Assembly (NCBI GenBank): GCA_004431415.1
Contig: QPMI01000015.1
Span: forward strand, 372,001-436,000
Direction: 5' to 3'
Source: Cyanophora paradoxa
Taxonomy: Eukaryota; Glaucocystophyceae; Cyanophorales; Cyanophoraceae
Length of the DNA: 64,000 bases
Under the pieces are notes generated by a model, which saw only the letters and a list, made by a program, of their open reading frames with translations, was not told the origin of the DNA and made no database searches. The translations under genes were made by a program, and so were the position numbers. Of the stretch, positions 55,639-64,000 are shown one piece after another (position 1 is the stretch's first letter; every line of letters starts with the position of its first letter).

Positions 55639-57804
55639 CTAGTCCCAGGCAGAGCCAGCGCCGGAGCCGATGTCGGCGCCGGCGCCGCCCCCGAACAGCG
55701 CCTCGACACTCGCCGCCTGTAAAACATATGTAAGCAAAGATCTAGAAGTGCGAAGGAATGCAGCGGGATCGATTCGCACGCGCCTGGGGCCTGCGGGGCT
55801 TGACCTCGATCACGACGCCCTCGCCCTTGGCCCGCCCCTTCTTCGCCGCCGGCGCCGCCGCCCCCGCCTCGGCCCCCGCCTCCGCCTCCCCCTCCGCCGC
55901 GCGCTTCCCCTTCCCCTTTGGCTTGCCCGCAGCGGACCCGCCCGCCGCTCCTGCTTCTCCATCGGCCGCCGCCGCCGCCGCCGCCGCCTGCTTGCCCGCC
56001 TTCGCCGCGCCTCCCGCAGCTGCCGCCGCCGCTGGCGCCGGCTGCTGAGCCTTTTCCCGCGGGGGCTTCTGCTTCGTCTGCTTCCCGCCCGCCGCGCCCC
56101 CATCTTCGGCCGCCGCCGCCGACGCCGCCGCCGCCGCTGGTTGCTTCTTGCCGGGCTTGCCGCCGGCCGCTAGCGCTCCTCCGCCCTTTGCCGGTGCCGC
56201 CGGCGCCGCCGCCGCCGCTTGTTGCTTCTTGCCGGGCTTGCCGCTCGCCGCCGCCTGCTTCCCGCTGCTGCTGCTCGGCGGCCGCCCCTCCGCCTGCGCC
56301 TCTGCCGACGCCGCCGCCGCCGCCACCGCTGTCTTCTTTCCCTTCTGCTTCTTCGCCCCGCCGGCCTCTCCTTCTTCCTCTTCCTGCGCCTTCCGTTGAG
56401 GGGGCTTCACGCCCTGCCGCTTGGCTGGCCGCTCGTCCCCGCCGCCGCCGCCCGTCACCGCCGCCGCCGCGCCCTTTCGCTTCCGCTGCGCCGGCGCCTC
56501 CTCCGCCCCGCTGCCCTCCGCCCCGCTCGCCTCCTCGCCGCCGCTGCCCTCGCCGCCCGCCCGCAAAGGCGGCTTGGCCACCCCCACCGCGATCCTGCGC
56601 GTGTCTCAGCCGAGCGGCCCTCGCCTGAACCCCGGCGAACGAAGCGAGCGGGCGCACCGGTAGGCCAGGCGCTTCTGGACAAACTCCTTGTGCTCCTCCA
56701 TCGGCTTGCCGTCCAGGACCTTGACCGAGGGGCACAGGGCGCGGATGTGGTCCCTGTACCCCGGCTTCTCGCACACCGCGTTCCCCGCCAGGTTCAAGTT
56801 CTTGACGCTCTTCAGCGCGCCGAGGCCAGCGAGGTCCGTGAACTCTTTGATGACGTTGTGGCCCAGGTCCAGGACCTGGGGGGTACCGGGTTCAGAGAGC
56901 CTTGTGGGAGAGGGGGGTACGCGATGCGGACCTTGAGCTTCGTGTTGACCTCCAGCGTGCGGGGTATGCTCATGATCTTGTTGTAGCTCAGCTGCGTTCG
57001 GAGGGGGCGCGTTAGAGGGGGGTACAGCGAAAAAGGGGTGGCGAGGGGGTACCCGCAGCTCGGCGAGCTCGATGTTGTTCTTGAGGGAGGGGGGGATGTT
57101 GCGGATGTTGTTGTGCGATAGCGAGAGCTTCTTGAGCTGCCCCAGCCTGCTGATCCCCTCTATGGAGGAGAGCTTGTTCGAGGAGAGAACTGTCGGACTG
57201 TCAGCGGCGCGGGCCGGCACTGCGGGCAGGCGGTGGCGCACCGAGCGTGTTGAGCTTCTCCATCTTCTCGAGGCCGTTGATGACTCCGATCTGGTTGTCA
57301 TTGAGCACGAGCGCCTTGAGTTCTGTCAGGTTCACGATGCCGCCCATGCTCGTTATCTCGTTCTTGCTCGCGTTCAGCACTGCGCGCGGGGTGCGGGCCG
57401 GTTCGAGTTGCTCGGGGCTTGCGAGCGCGGAGCGGGGGAAGCAGAGGCGCCGCCGCGCGCACCGGAGAGCTTCTTGAGCTTCTCGAGGCCGCGCAGGCTG
57501 TCGAGCTTGTTGCCGGCGAGCGAAAGCCACGTCAGCTCGTCGTTGTAAGTGAAGCCCTGCGCAGCGTCTGAGCTCCGGCATGACCGCACGCGCGCGGGGC
57601 GCCTCCCCCGCTCGCGGCCGGGCGCGGGCGGACCTCGATTGCGGTGAGCTTGTTGTTGGAGAGATCCAGCTTGCGCAGGGAGGCGAAGTTCTCGAGATCG
57701 TCGATGGAATCGAACCCGTGGCCAGAGAGCACGAGCGACTTGACCTCGGAGACGTGCTGGCCGGGCGCTTGGCCCGACGCGATCGCCGCAGTGAGGCGGG
57801 GCAT
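55639..57804 (-). CDS. SDS22-type leucine-rich-repeat protein with Lys/Ala-rich tail
   Basis: The start is MPRLTAAIASGQAPGQHVSE. LRR units follow, roughly one per exon: SLRKLDLSNNKLTAIE, ELTWLSLAGNKLDSLRGLEK, VLNASKNEITSMGGIVNLTE, LKALVLNDNQIGVINGLEKM, LSSNKLSSIEGISRLGQLKK, LSLSHNNIRNIPPSLKNN and VLDLGHNVIKEFTDLAGLGA. A capping motif closes the series: NLAGNAVCEKPGYRDHIRAL, CPSVKVLDGKPMEEHKEF. The second half is a single long low-complexity exon of Lys, Ala, Gly and Glu with recurring GKPGKKQ units and basic clusters (RPAKRQGVK, KKGRAKGEG), suggesting nuclear or nucleolar location. A last exon reads AASVEALFGGGAGADIGSG and ends SAWD. SDS22-like LRRs bind partners such as PP1; the actual partner is unknown. 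Confidence 0.8.
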
Positions 57805-58163
57805 CTCGCTGGGTGCGGCGATGCTAGGATTCGGGTGCTGCGCTTAGCTGCGGCCAATGTACGCTGCGGGCGCTGCCCCGCTGGAAGGTTCGAGCGACGG
57901 CGCCGCGAGGACCACGAAGAGCGGTGCTATCGGTCTTGCTTCTGGGATGCTAGCACGGGCTGTACAGCGCTCGCACGCAGACGCAGCAGGCGTGGAGCTT
58001 GCTGACTCGCTGAGTGTCCGGTACCCCGTTCGCCGAGCAAAGGTCGATTCAACGGACGCCTGCGCGGCAGCAACATCGCTCTTCCGACCGTCTATTCGCC
58101 CCGGAGCGCGCGTCTAAGCCGATCAACGAAGGAGCACCCTAGCGAGCGGAGACACGCGCAGCC
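57805..58163. promoter_or_regulatory. Spacer between divergent LRR and riboflavin synthase genes
   Basis: This 359-bp GC-rich gap has no supported exon. Both start codons face away from it, so it should hold both promoters. Confidence 0.45.
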
Positions 58164-59307
58164 ATGTTCACGGGCCTAGTCGAGGAGATGGGGAAAGTGA
58201 AGTCGTTGTACGAGAAGGACGGCGGCTGGATCTTGACGATCGAGGTGCGCGCATTCGGCCAGCGGCGCAGCCGGCGGCGAAGCGTGCGCCGTCGTCCCTC
58301 GCACGCGCGCTGAGGCGCTCTTTCGCGCAGTGCTCCGTCGTGCTCGAGGGCGTCAAGCTCGGCGACAGCATTGCGGTCAACGGCACCTGTCTGACCGTGA
58401 CGACATTCGTTCCGAAGAAGGAATTCACGGTGCGCGCGTGCCTTCGGGGCGGCTCTGGCGTCGCCGCCCGTTCGAGCGCCGCTGGAAGGTCGGAATGAGC
58501 CCGGAGACGATGCGGCGGACGTGCCTCGGGGACCTGAAGGTCGGCGACGCGGTGAACCTCGAGCGCTCCATGGCGGCCGACAGCAAGTTCGGCGGGCACT
58601 TCGTCCAGGCTCGCCTCCGCGCTTTCGCGCCCCGCGGCGGTCGCGCCTGACACGCGCGCCCTCGTCTCGCGCAGGGGCACGTGGACGGCACTGGCACGAT
58701 CGTCAACTTCCGCAAGGACGGCGACTCTCTGTGGGTCACCGTGCGCGTCAGCGACCACAGGCTTCTCAAGCTCATCGTACCCAAGGCATTCTTCCCCTCC
58801 CCCCGCTCCCCCCAGCCGCGCTGCCCCCTGATCGCCCGTCCCCCCCCCCCCCTCCGCCTTCAGGGGTACGTCGCGGTGGACGGCACGAGCCTCACGGTCT
58901 GCGAGGTCGGTCCGGACTTCTTCTCGTTCATGCTGGCGCGCCCGTACCCCCCCCCCTTCCGTCCCCGCCCCCCGCCCCCTCGAAAGCCTGATTCCCCCCC
59001 CCCTCCTCTCTTCAGGTGGCCTACACGCAGAAGAAGATCATCATACCCCTCAAGAAGGTCGGCCAGCGCGTGAACCTCGAGGCCGACGTCGTCGGTACGT
59101 CGTCCTTCGCCCCCCCCCCCCCCCCCAACGCCCGACCTGTACCCCTGACCCCCCCCCCCAAAAAAAAGGGAAGTACATCCAGCGGTCGCTGGACGCGCAG
59201 CAGCGGGCGGCGGGCGGCTCCGACGGGTTTTCCCTCCTCAAGACCGCGCTCGTCTCCCTCGCCGCCGCCGCCGCCTTCCACTATGCCGCCAGGCGCTACG
59301 GCCTGTA
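58164..59307 (+). CDS. ribE: Riboflavin synthase (alpha-type) with a C-terminal hydrophobic tail
   Basis: The enzyme converts two 6,7-dimethyl-8-ribityllumazines into riboflavin. It begins MFTGLVEEMGKVKSLYEKDG, the invariant MFTG(I/L)V start. Half one: LGDSIAVNGTCLTVT, MSPETMRRTCLGDLKVGDAV, NLERSMAADSKFGGHFVQ/GH, VDGTGTIV. Half two: LLKLIVPK/GYVAVDGTSL, TVCEVGPDFFSFML/VAYTQ, VGQRVNLEADVVG/KYIQRSL. Both lumazine-binding halves are complete. Three introns need GC donors to keep conserved residues (58609, 58786, 58936). The protein ends with an added GFSLLKTALVSLAAAAAFHY plus AARRYGL, a hydrophobic segment that bacterial enzymes lack; it could anchor the protein to a membrane. The second-half TxERT-type motif reads YTQKK, which is unusual. 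Confidence 0.9.
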
Positions 59308-59663
59308 GCCCTGTACCCCCCCACGGCTCCACGGCCCCGCTAGGCTAGATCAGCATCGCCCCCACTTTCAATAGCCGCCACGCCCTAGCTATAGCTGCAG
59401 ATCAGGTCTTCTTCATGCTTTCGAATCCTACCAGCCGTAACGCGTCTCCTCCAGCCGCCCCGCCCGGCTCTGGATCTGCCGGCCGCGGCGCCCTGCCTAG
59501 ATCCCGGTGTCCTTTTGGCTCCTGCTGCCCCTTCTACCCTTCCACCGTCCTCGGTCCCGGTCGCTGAGTCGCGCTCGGCCCGCCAGGCCCCGGAAGACAA
59601 TAGACGGACATCCCCATCTTGAGCGCCCGGCCAGGACAGATCGAGAACCTACCCGGGACCTGT

Positions 59664-59886
59664 TTCTCCTGCCCACTGCCCTAGCCTGCGTTCGAGCTAG
59701 CTCCCCCCACGCTGGGATCCGCTCGCCGAGGCCTAGGCGCGCTCGGCCGCCATGGAAGGCAGTTGAGGGACGTACACCCCGATCTACACATGTACAGATC
59801 CTACCCTGCACCTGACGCCAATTCTCCTGCCCACTGCTCTAGCCTGCGCTCGATCTAGCTAGCTCGCCACCCCCACGCCGGGATCT
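59664..59886. repeat. Imperfect direct repeat in intergenic DNA
   Basis: TCTCCTGCCCACTGCCCTAG, CCTGCGTTCGA, then CCCCACGCTGGGATC at 59664-59722 recurs with few changes at 59821-59885. The rest of 59308-59860 shows no gene. Confidence 0.75.
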
Positions 59887-60310
59887 CGCCCTGCCCCTGC
59901 GCGAGGGCCCAGGCCCCGTGTCCAGCTCCTCCTGGGGGAGGCGGGGCAGGGCCGCGGGGCGCCCGCCCGGGAGCACCCGCGCGGCTGCGGCCAGGCCGGC
60001 GAGGACGCCCCGGACGCAGGGGCCGGCGGCCTCGGCCTGGGCGGCCTCGGTACCCCCCCGACCTCGAGGGAGGCGGGGAGGCCGCCGGGGCGGTCGCGGT
60101 CGGCGGCGAGGGCGGCGGAGGCCGCGAAGTCGCAGGCGTAGGCCGCGACCTCGAGGCCGCCGGGGCGGGCGGGGAGCGCGAGGGCGTCGTGCGCGAAGAG
60201 GCCGACGGAGGCGTACGCCGTGTACCGCGCGAGGCGGGGCGCCGCGCCGCGATATAGTGCTGTGCCCCTCCCCAGCGCCCGTATACACACCGCTCCCTTG
60301 CTGAAGTAGG
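59860..60310 (-). CDS. Hypothetical exon(s), family not recognised
   Basis: An open minus-strand stretch reads RLARYTAYASVGLFAHDALA, LPARPGGLEVAAYACDFAAS and AALAADRDRPGGLPASLEV. A shifted frame then reads VRGVLAGLAAAARVLPGGRP and LPRLPQEELDTGPGP. Joining the two requires a very short intron or a frameshift near 60045. Composition is alanine-rich and partly hydrophobic. It may be the 3' part of a gene whose 5' exons lie near 60.3-60.6 kb, but no start is established. Confidence 0.27.
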
Positions 60311-60598
60311 CTCAGCGGGCTCACGAGGACCTCCCCCTCGATCGCCGTCGTCGACGCCGGCGCCAGCGCCGGGAAAGCGAGTTGCGTGGCCTGCCGCCGG
60401 CTGAGGAAGGTAGAGGGCGGCAAGGCCTGGGGAGGCTGGGGAGGCGCACGGTTTGCCAGCGGCCCCACCGCGGGTGCTCGGCGGTGCTCCACGCGATGGG
60501 ACTTGGGGTTCGCGATCTCTCCGCTGTAGATCTCTCTCTCCCCGCGAATGATCAAAGCTTGGTGCGAAGTGTGCTAGGCGCGGGAGCCGCTGAGCGGG

Positions 60599-60662
60599 CG
60601 GCCTCGAAGGTGGCGCCCCGCGGGCACGAGAGGAGCACGCGCAGCCGCGGCCCGCAGGGCCG
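60599..60662 (-). pseudogene. Fragment of the NACHT gene exon, inverted
   Basis: On the minus strand about 62 bases are identical to 52480-52541 of the NACHT-TPR gene. They include codons for CGPRLRVLLSCPRGATFEAA. Similarity ends abruptly on both sides. It is too short to function alone and looks like a relic of a local copy event, or an exon of a diverged paralogue. Confidence 0.65.
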
Positions 60663-60689
60663 CGAGACGTGTTACCTCAATATATTTTA

Positions 60690-60999
60690 AGACTTGGGGT
60701 TCGCATGCTTGCTCAAAATTAAATATTTTAACATTTGACGGGACTTGCACAAGCTAGAGCTATAGCTGCGAGCTACAGCTCACTCTGAAGCTGCTCCCTG
60801 AACTTCGGAACATGGGTTGCTTCCCATGGTCCGGCGCTGCCGTTGACGCTTAGCTATAGCTATAGGGCTCCGCAGACGGCATTAGCGATGTGGCATGCTG
60901 TAGCTATAGCGCTAGCTCTAGCGCCGTCCAATTCACTGCAGCGATAAAAGTAGCTGCTGGCTCGCGCCCACTGGCCGCGGCCGGCTGCGGCTTGAGCTC
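60690..60999. other. Intergenic spacer with AGCTATAGCT palindromes
   Basis: It contains several TAGCTATAGC runs (60760, 60850, 60900) and no coding signal. It lies at the 3' side of the WD40 gene. Confidence 0.5.
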
Positions 61000-63900
61000 C
61001 TAGGCCTCCAGCATCCAACCCTCGCCCCCGCCCTGTTCGAACACACGCCGCAGCAGGTCGCCCGCCCGCGTGCTTGCGTCCGCCTGCGGCAGGTATGTGA
61101 ATATTGGTCCATCTTCAAAGTTTGGGTTAGAGAGGCGCGGCATTTGATGTACGCACGAGGGCTTCTCGACAATCGACGAGCATTGCACGTCCAAGGCGGC
61201 GGATGCAGATGGGATCAGTGGCCTTCGCAAATCAAATCGAAGACCATAAATATTATCCAAAGACAAGAGAGCCGAGCGTGCTTCCACCTGGGAGAGAACT
61301 GAATCGAGTGGAGCCCCATCCGGCATCCTCCAGAGCCGCACCGTCTCATCTTGGCTGCCCGATGCCAGCGTCCTGCCATCCTGGACACATGCCGCGCGAG
61401 CTTGAGCGACCGCACGACCACAATCTTTGTATAATTATATCATCTTAAATTTCAGGTACCGGAGCGAATGCCACGAAGAATACCAAGTCCGAGTGCCCCT
61501 TCAGAACGCGGAGCAGAGCTCCGTCCTCTACGTTCCACAGCCGTACTACACCGTCGTAGTGAGCGGATGCCACCGTCTTGCCGCTCTGCGCAATTGCAAG
61601 CTTTAACCCACAAATAAATTAAAGAGCAACTCCGAGCGCCATGCAAGTTAAGTCGGACCGCGATTATAATTAGACGCACCGGCGAGAACGCCAGTGAGCT
61701 GACGACGTTCGAATACGTGGCTTCTTTTAGCACGTGAAGCAGTGCACCGTCTGCCACGCTCCACAGCCGCACTGTCTGGTCCTCGCTGCCTGAAGCCAAT
61801 GTCTTCCCATCCTGTCCGCCCCTTGAGGGTCAGCTGGCTTGCGACGAGTTGGAATCTAGCTAGCTACTCAAACACACACATGTAGATACACACACACATC
61901 TTTTTAACTAGTACTTGCTTCGAAGACTAAGCCCCGCCCAAAAAACTTTCAAACGCACCGGTGAGAGCGCAACCGATGTTATGCCAGAAGCGTGGCCCTC
62001 GAAGACCCGCAGTAGCGCCCCATCCGCGACGCTCCAGAGTCGCGCGGTTCCATCCAAGCTGCCCGAAGCCAGGGTCTGTCCATCCTGTCCAACAAGCTCA
62101 CGTAAGCACATGCACCTCATTAAGCGATAGCTACGGCATCGCTAGGTATTTAGCGAGATTCAGATCCATGGCCAACGAGGCTCGCATCGACCGCCCGAAG
62201 ACTCCTATTCCCAACGGCCCAAAGGCTCGCGCACCGACGAGAATGACAGTGAGGGGACCTTGTGTACATGCGCTTTCAGGTCGAGTCTTAAAGTTCCATC
62301 CGCCACACTCCACAATTTCAAGGTCGTGTCCGTGCTGCTAGAGGCCAGTGTCTTGCCGTCCTGCTCGCTCGTGAGCATACGAATGCCGATTCGCGCTGAA
62401 GTCGCACACGGGCGCACCGGCGAGAAAGCCAACGATAATACCGTCCATCTATGCCCTTTAAGCACATGCGTCACGGTCCCTTCCGCCGTGCTCCATAATC
62501 GCACGATTGCACGCTCCTCGCCCCATGCAGCTGTTGCCATCGTCTTGCCGTCCTGCTCGTCATGGCCAGCAGTAAGTAGCAAATTACTTGCCCTCGCTTA
62601 CAACGGAAGCCACCCGAACCGGAGAGAGGGCCATTGTTGACACGCGATAAGCAGGGTCTCCGAGAACTTGTACTGTTGTACCGTCTGTCATGCTCCATAA
62701 ATGCACCTTGTCATTGCGGGCGCACGATGCCATTGTCCTTCCATCCTGCCGTTTGCGAGTCACTTGTGTAAGACACTTGCAATTGATCATGGCAGTTTAC
62801 TTTCATATTATATGCATCGATTCGATCAATGAAGAATATCAATAATTCGCACCGGCAGGAATGCCACTGAGTTGACGCCATTGGAATGCCCATCGGAAAC
62901 GCGACGAGTACGCAGATTCCCGCCCTCCAGATGTGTGCTCCACAACCGCACCGTCCTCATGTCACACGAAGCTAGTGCCTTGCCCTTCTGTCATAGCATC
63001 AAGCACTATAGATCAGATCGATGCATGATCATGATGCGAACTGTGCGAGTGCTCAAAGAACGCACAGGAGAGAATGCCACTGAAAGGACGTCGGACTTGT
63101 GTCCCCCAAAGACGCGGAGCGGCTCGCCATCCGCCACGCTCCACAGCCGCGCAGTCCTGTCGCTGCTGCCCGATGCCAGCATGTTGCCACCCTGCACGAT
63201 CGCGTTTTGCAGGCGTCTATCAGATATGGTTGAACGCTCGGTATCTATGCTGCTCGCACCGGCGAGAATGAAATTGAGCAGACTGACGCTGTATGCCCTT
63301 TGAAAACACGAAGCAGTGAGCCGTCTATGATGCTCCACATTCGCACTGTGTCGTCTCCGCGGCCGCATCCTGCCGCCAATGCCTTGCCGTCCTGGATGCC
63401 ACAAGCCCGCACCGGTGAACAAGAGGCAGCATGTCATGCTGACTGGGCTTACCGGCGAGAAAGCCGCAGACGTGGCACCCCCAGGCACTTGGAGTACGCG
63501 AAGCTCCACCCCGTCCGCCACACTCCGCAGTTGCAAAGTTTGATCTTGGACGCATGAGGCCAGGATTGTGCCGTCCTGAAAGAACCCCAACTGTCAGCAA
63601 CATGTCTATTCCCATGCACCCGGCAGCTTCGGCACCGGAGAGAAAGCCACCGAGCAGACAGAGTCCGTGAATCCCTCGAGAACGCGCAGCAGCGCCCCAT
63701 CTGCTACGTTCCATAGGCGCACGGTCTTGTCTTGACTGCCGGAAGCCAGAGTCGTGCTGTCCTACTTGCCCAAATAGGCATTCGTGAATGATCAGGCAAA
63801 TGATTGAATTAAAATGGAGCTCGAGACTGTTGAGGAAAGGCCAAATTTCTTCGCACCAACGAAAATGTAGTTGAAAATATGTGATCGGTGTGCCCCTCAA

Positions 63901-64000
63901 GCTTGAGAGTGCCAAGCAGTGACTCGTCCATGACACCCCACGTACACAGGCCCACGATTCTGTCTGCCCCACCCCACGCCAACTTCTTGCCGTCCTGTGT
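61000..64000 (-). CDS. WD40-repeat protein, at least 13 repeats, one per exon (5' end off the window)
   Basis: The stop is at 61000-61002 after [10 protein letters not shown]. Reading leftward from the right edge, each exon encodes one WD40 unit of about 40 residues, such as [20 protein letters not shown] followed by DGALLHVL and a VxSLAFSP end. Thirteen exons are visible, centred near 63.93, 63.70, 63.52, 63.35, 63.15, 62.93, 62.70, 62.48, 62.30, 62.03, 61.75, 61.52 and 61.33 kb. Nearly every exon ends at the same place, after FSP, with a GTGCG-like donor, and the next begins just before DG(K/R)TLAS. The last exon has a non-WD tail ([19 protein letters not shown]). WD40 propellers are protein-binding platforms; two seven-bladed propellers are possible. 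The N-terminal domain (NACHT, kinase or none) lies outside the window. Confidence 0.82.

Noticed and set aside
1-64000. Bacterial-type operon, prophage or defence island
   Set aside because: Introns split nearly every recognised gene, and there are no ribosome-binding sites or phage genes. The NACHT gene alone does not make a defence island.

Overview
The window is nuclear DNA of a eukaryote. Almost every recognisable protein is split by short introns, genes lie on both strands with no operon logic, and protein families are eukaryotic: a multi-ASH-domain ciliary protein, NHLRC2, a sigma-1 receptor/ERG2 protein, FAM204A, a MYND finger protein, the RNA helicase SUV3, a NACHT-TPR STAND ATPase, SDS22-type LRRs and WD40 repeats. 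A GC-rich genome, a very large axonemal-type protein, riboflavin synthase (made by algae, plants, fungi and bacteria, not animals) and a high share of apparent GC-AG introns point to a single-celled flagellated alga or relative, such as a haptophyte or stramenopile. That lineage call is inference.

Layout. 1-18441 (-) is one very large multi-exon gene running off the left edge, with an N-terminal helical-repeat region followed by many ASH/PapD-like domains (HYDIN-like). At 19-27 kb the genes are compact: a possible tiny membrane protein (+), a sigma-1 receptor/ERG2 homologue (-), NHLRC2 (+), FAM204A-like (-) and a MYND zinc-finger protein (+). 27-29 kb holds one copy of a duplicated segment and an unassigned exon cluster. 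29.2-32.2 kb (-) is a secreted CUB-like protein. 32.2-38.2 kb is a repeat island: two MITE-like elements in inverted orientation, dispersed AT-rich repeats, a GC minisatellite and the second copy of the duplicated segment. 38.2-39.1 kb (-) is a hypothetical protein with an acidic Asp/Tyr/Glu tail. 39.2-43.2 kb (-) is a SUV3 helicase that appears fused to an N-terminal F-box/zinc-knuckle module. 44.3-49.6 kb (-) is a secretory-pathway glycosyltransferase with an IPT/TIG domain. 50.4-55.2 kb (+) is a DUF4062-NACHT-TPR protein (NPHP3/TTC41-like). 55.6-57.8 kb (-) is an LRR protein with a Lys/Ala-rich tail. 58.2-59.3 kb (+) is riboflavin synthase. 61.0-64.0 kb (-) is a WD40 gene with one repeat per exon that runs off the right edge.

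The genes look like ordinary nuclear neighbours rather than one pathway. The most unusual features are the splice sites (many apparent GC donors written AG|GCGCG, and a second class starting GTACCC), the exon-by-exon amplified WD40 gene, the inverted MITE pair, the F-box-SUV3 fusion, and a 62-bp perfect copy of a NACHT exon 8 kb from its source. CDS coordinates give the span from start to stop and include introns. Exon joins were read by eye from frame, splice dinucleotides and family conservation.
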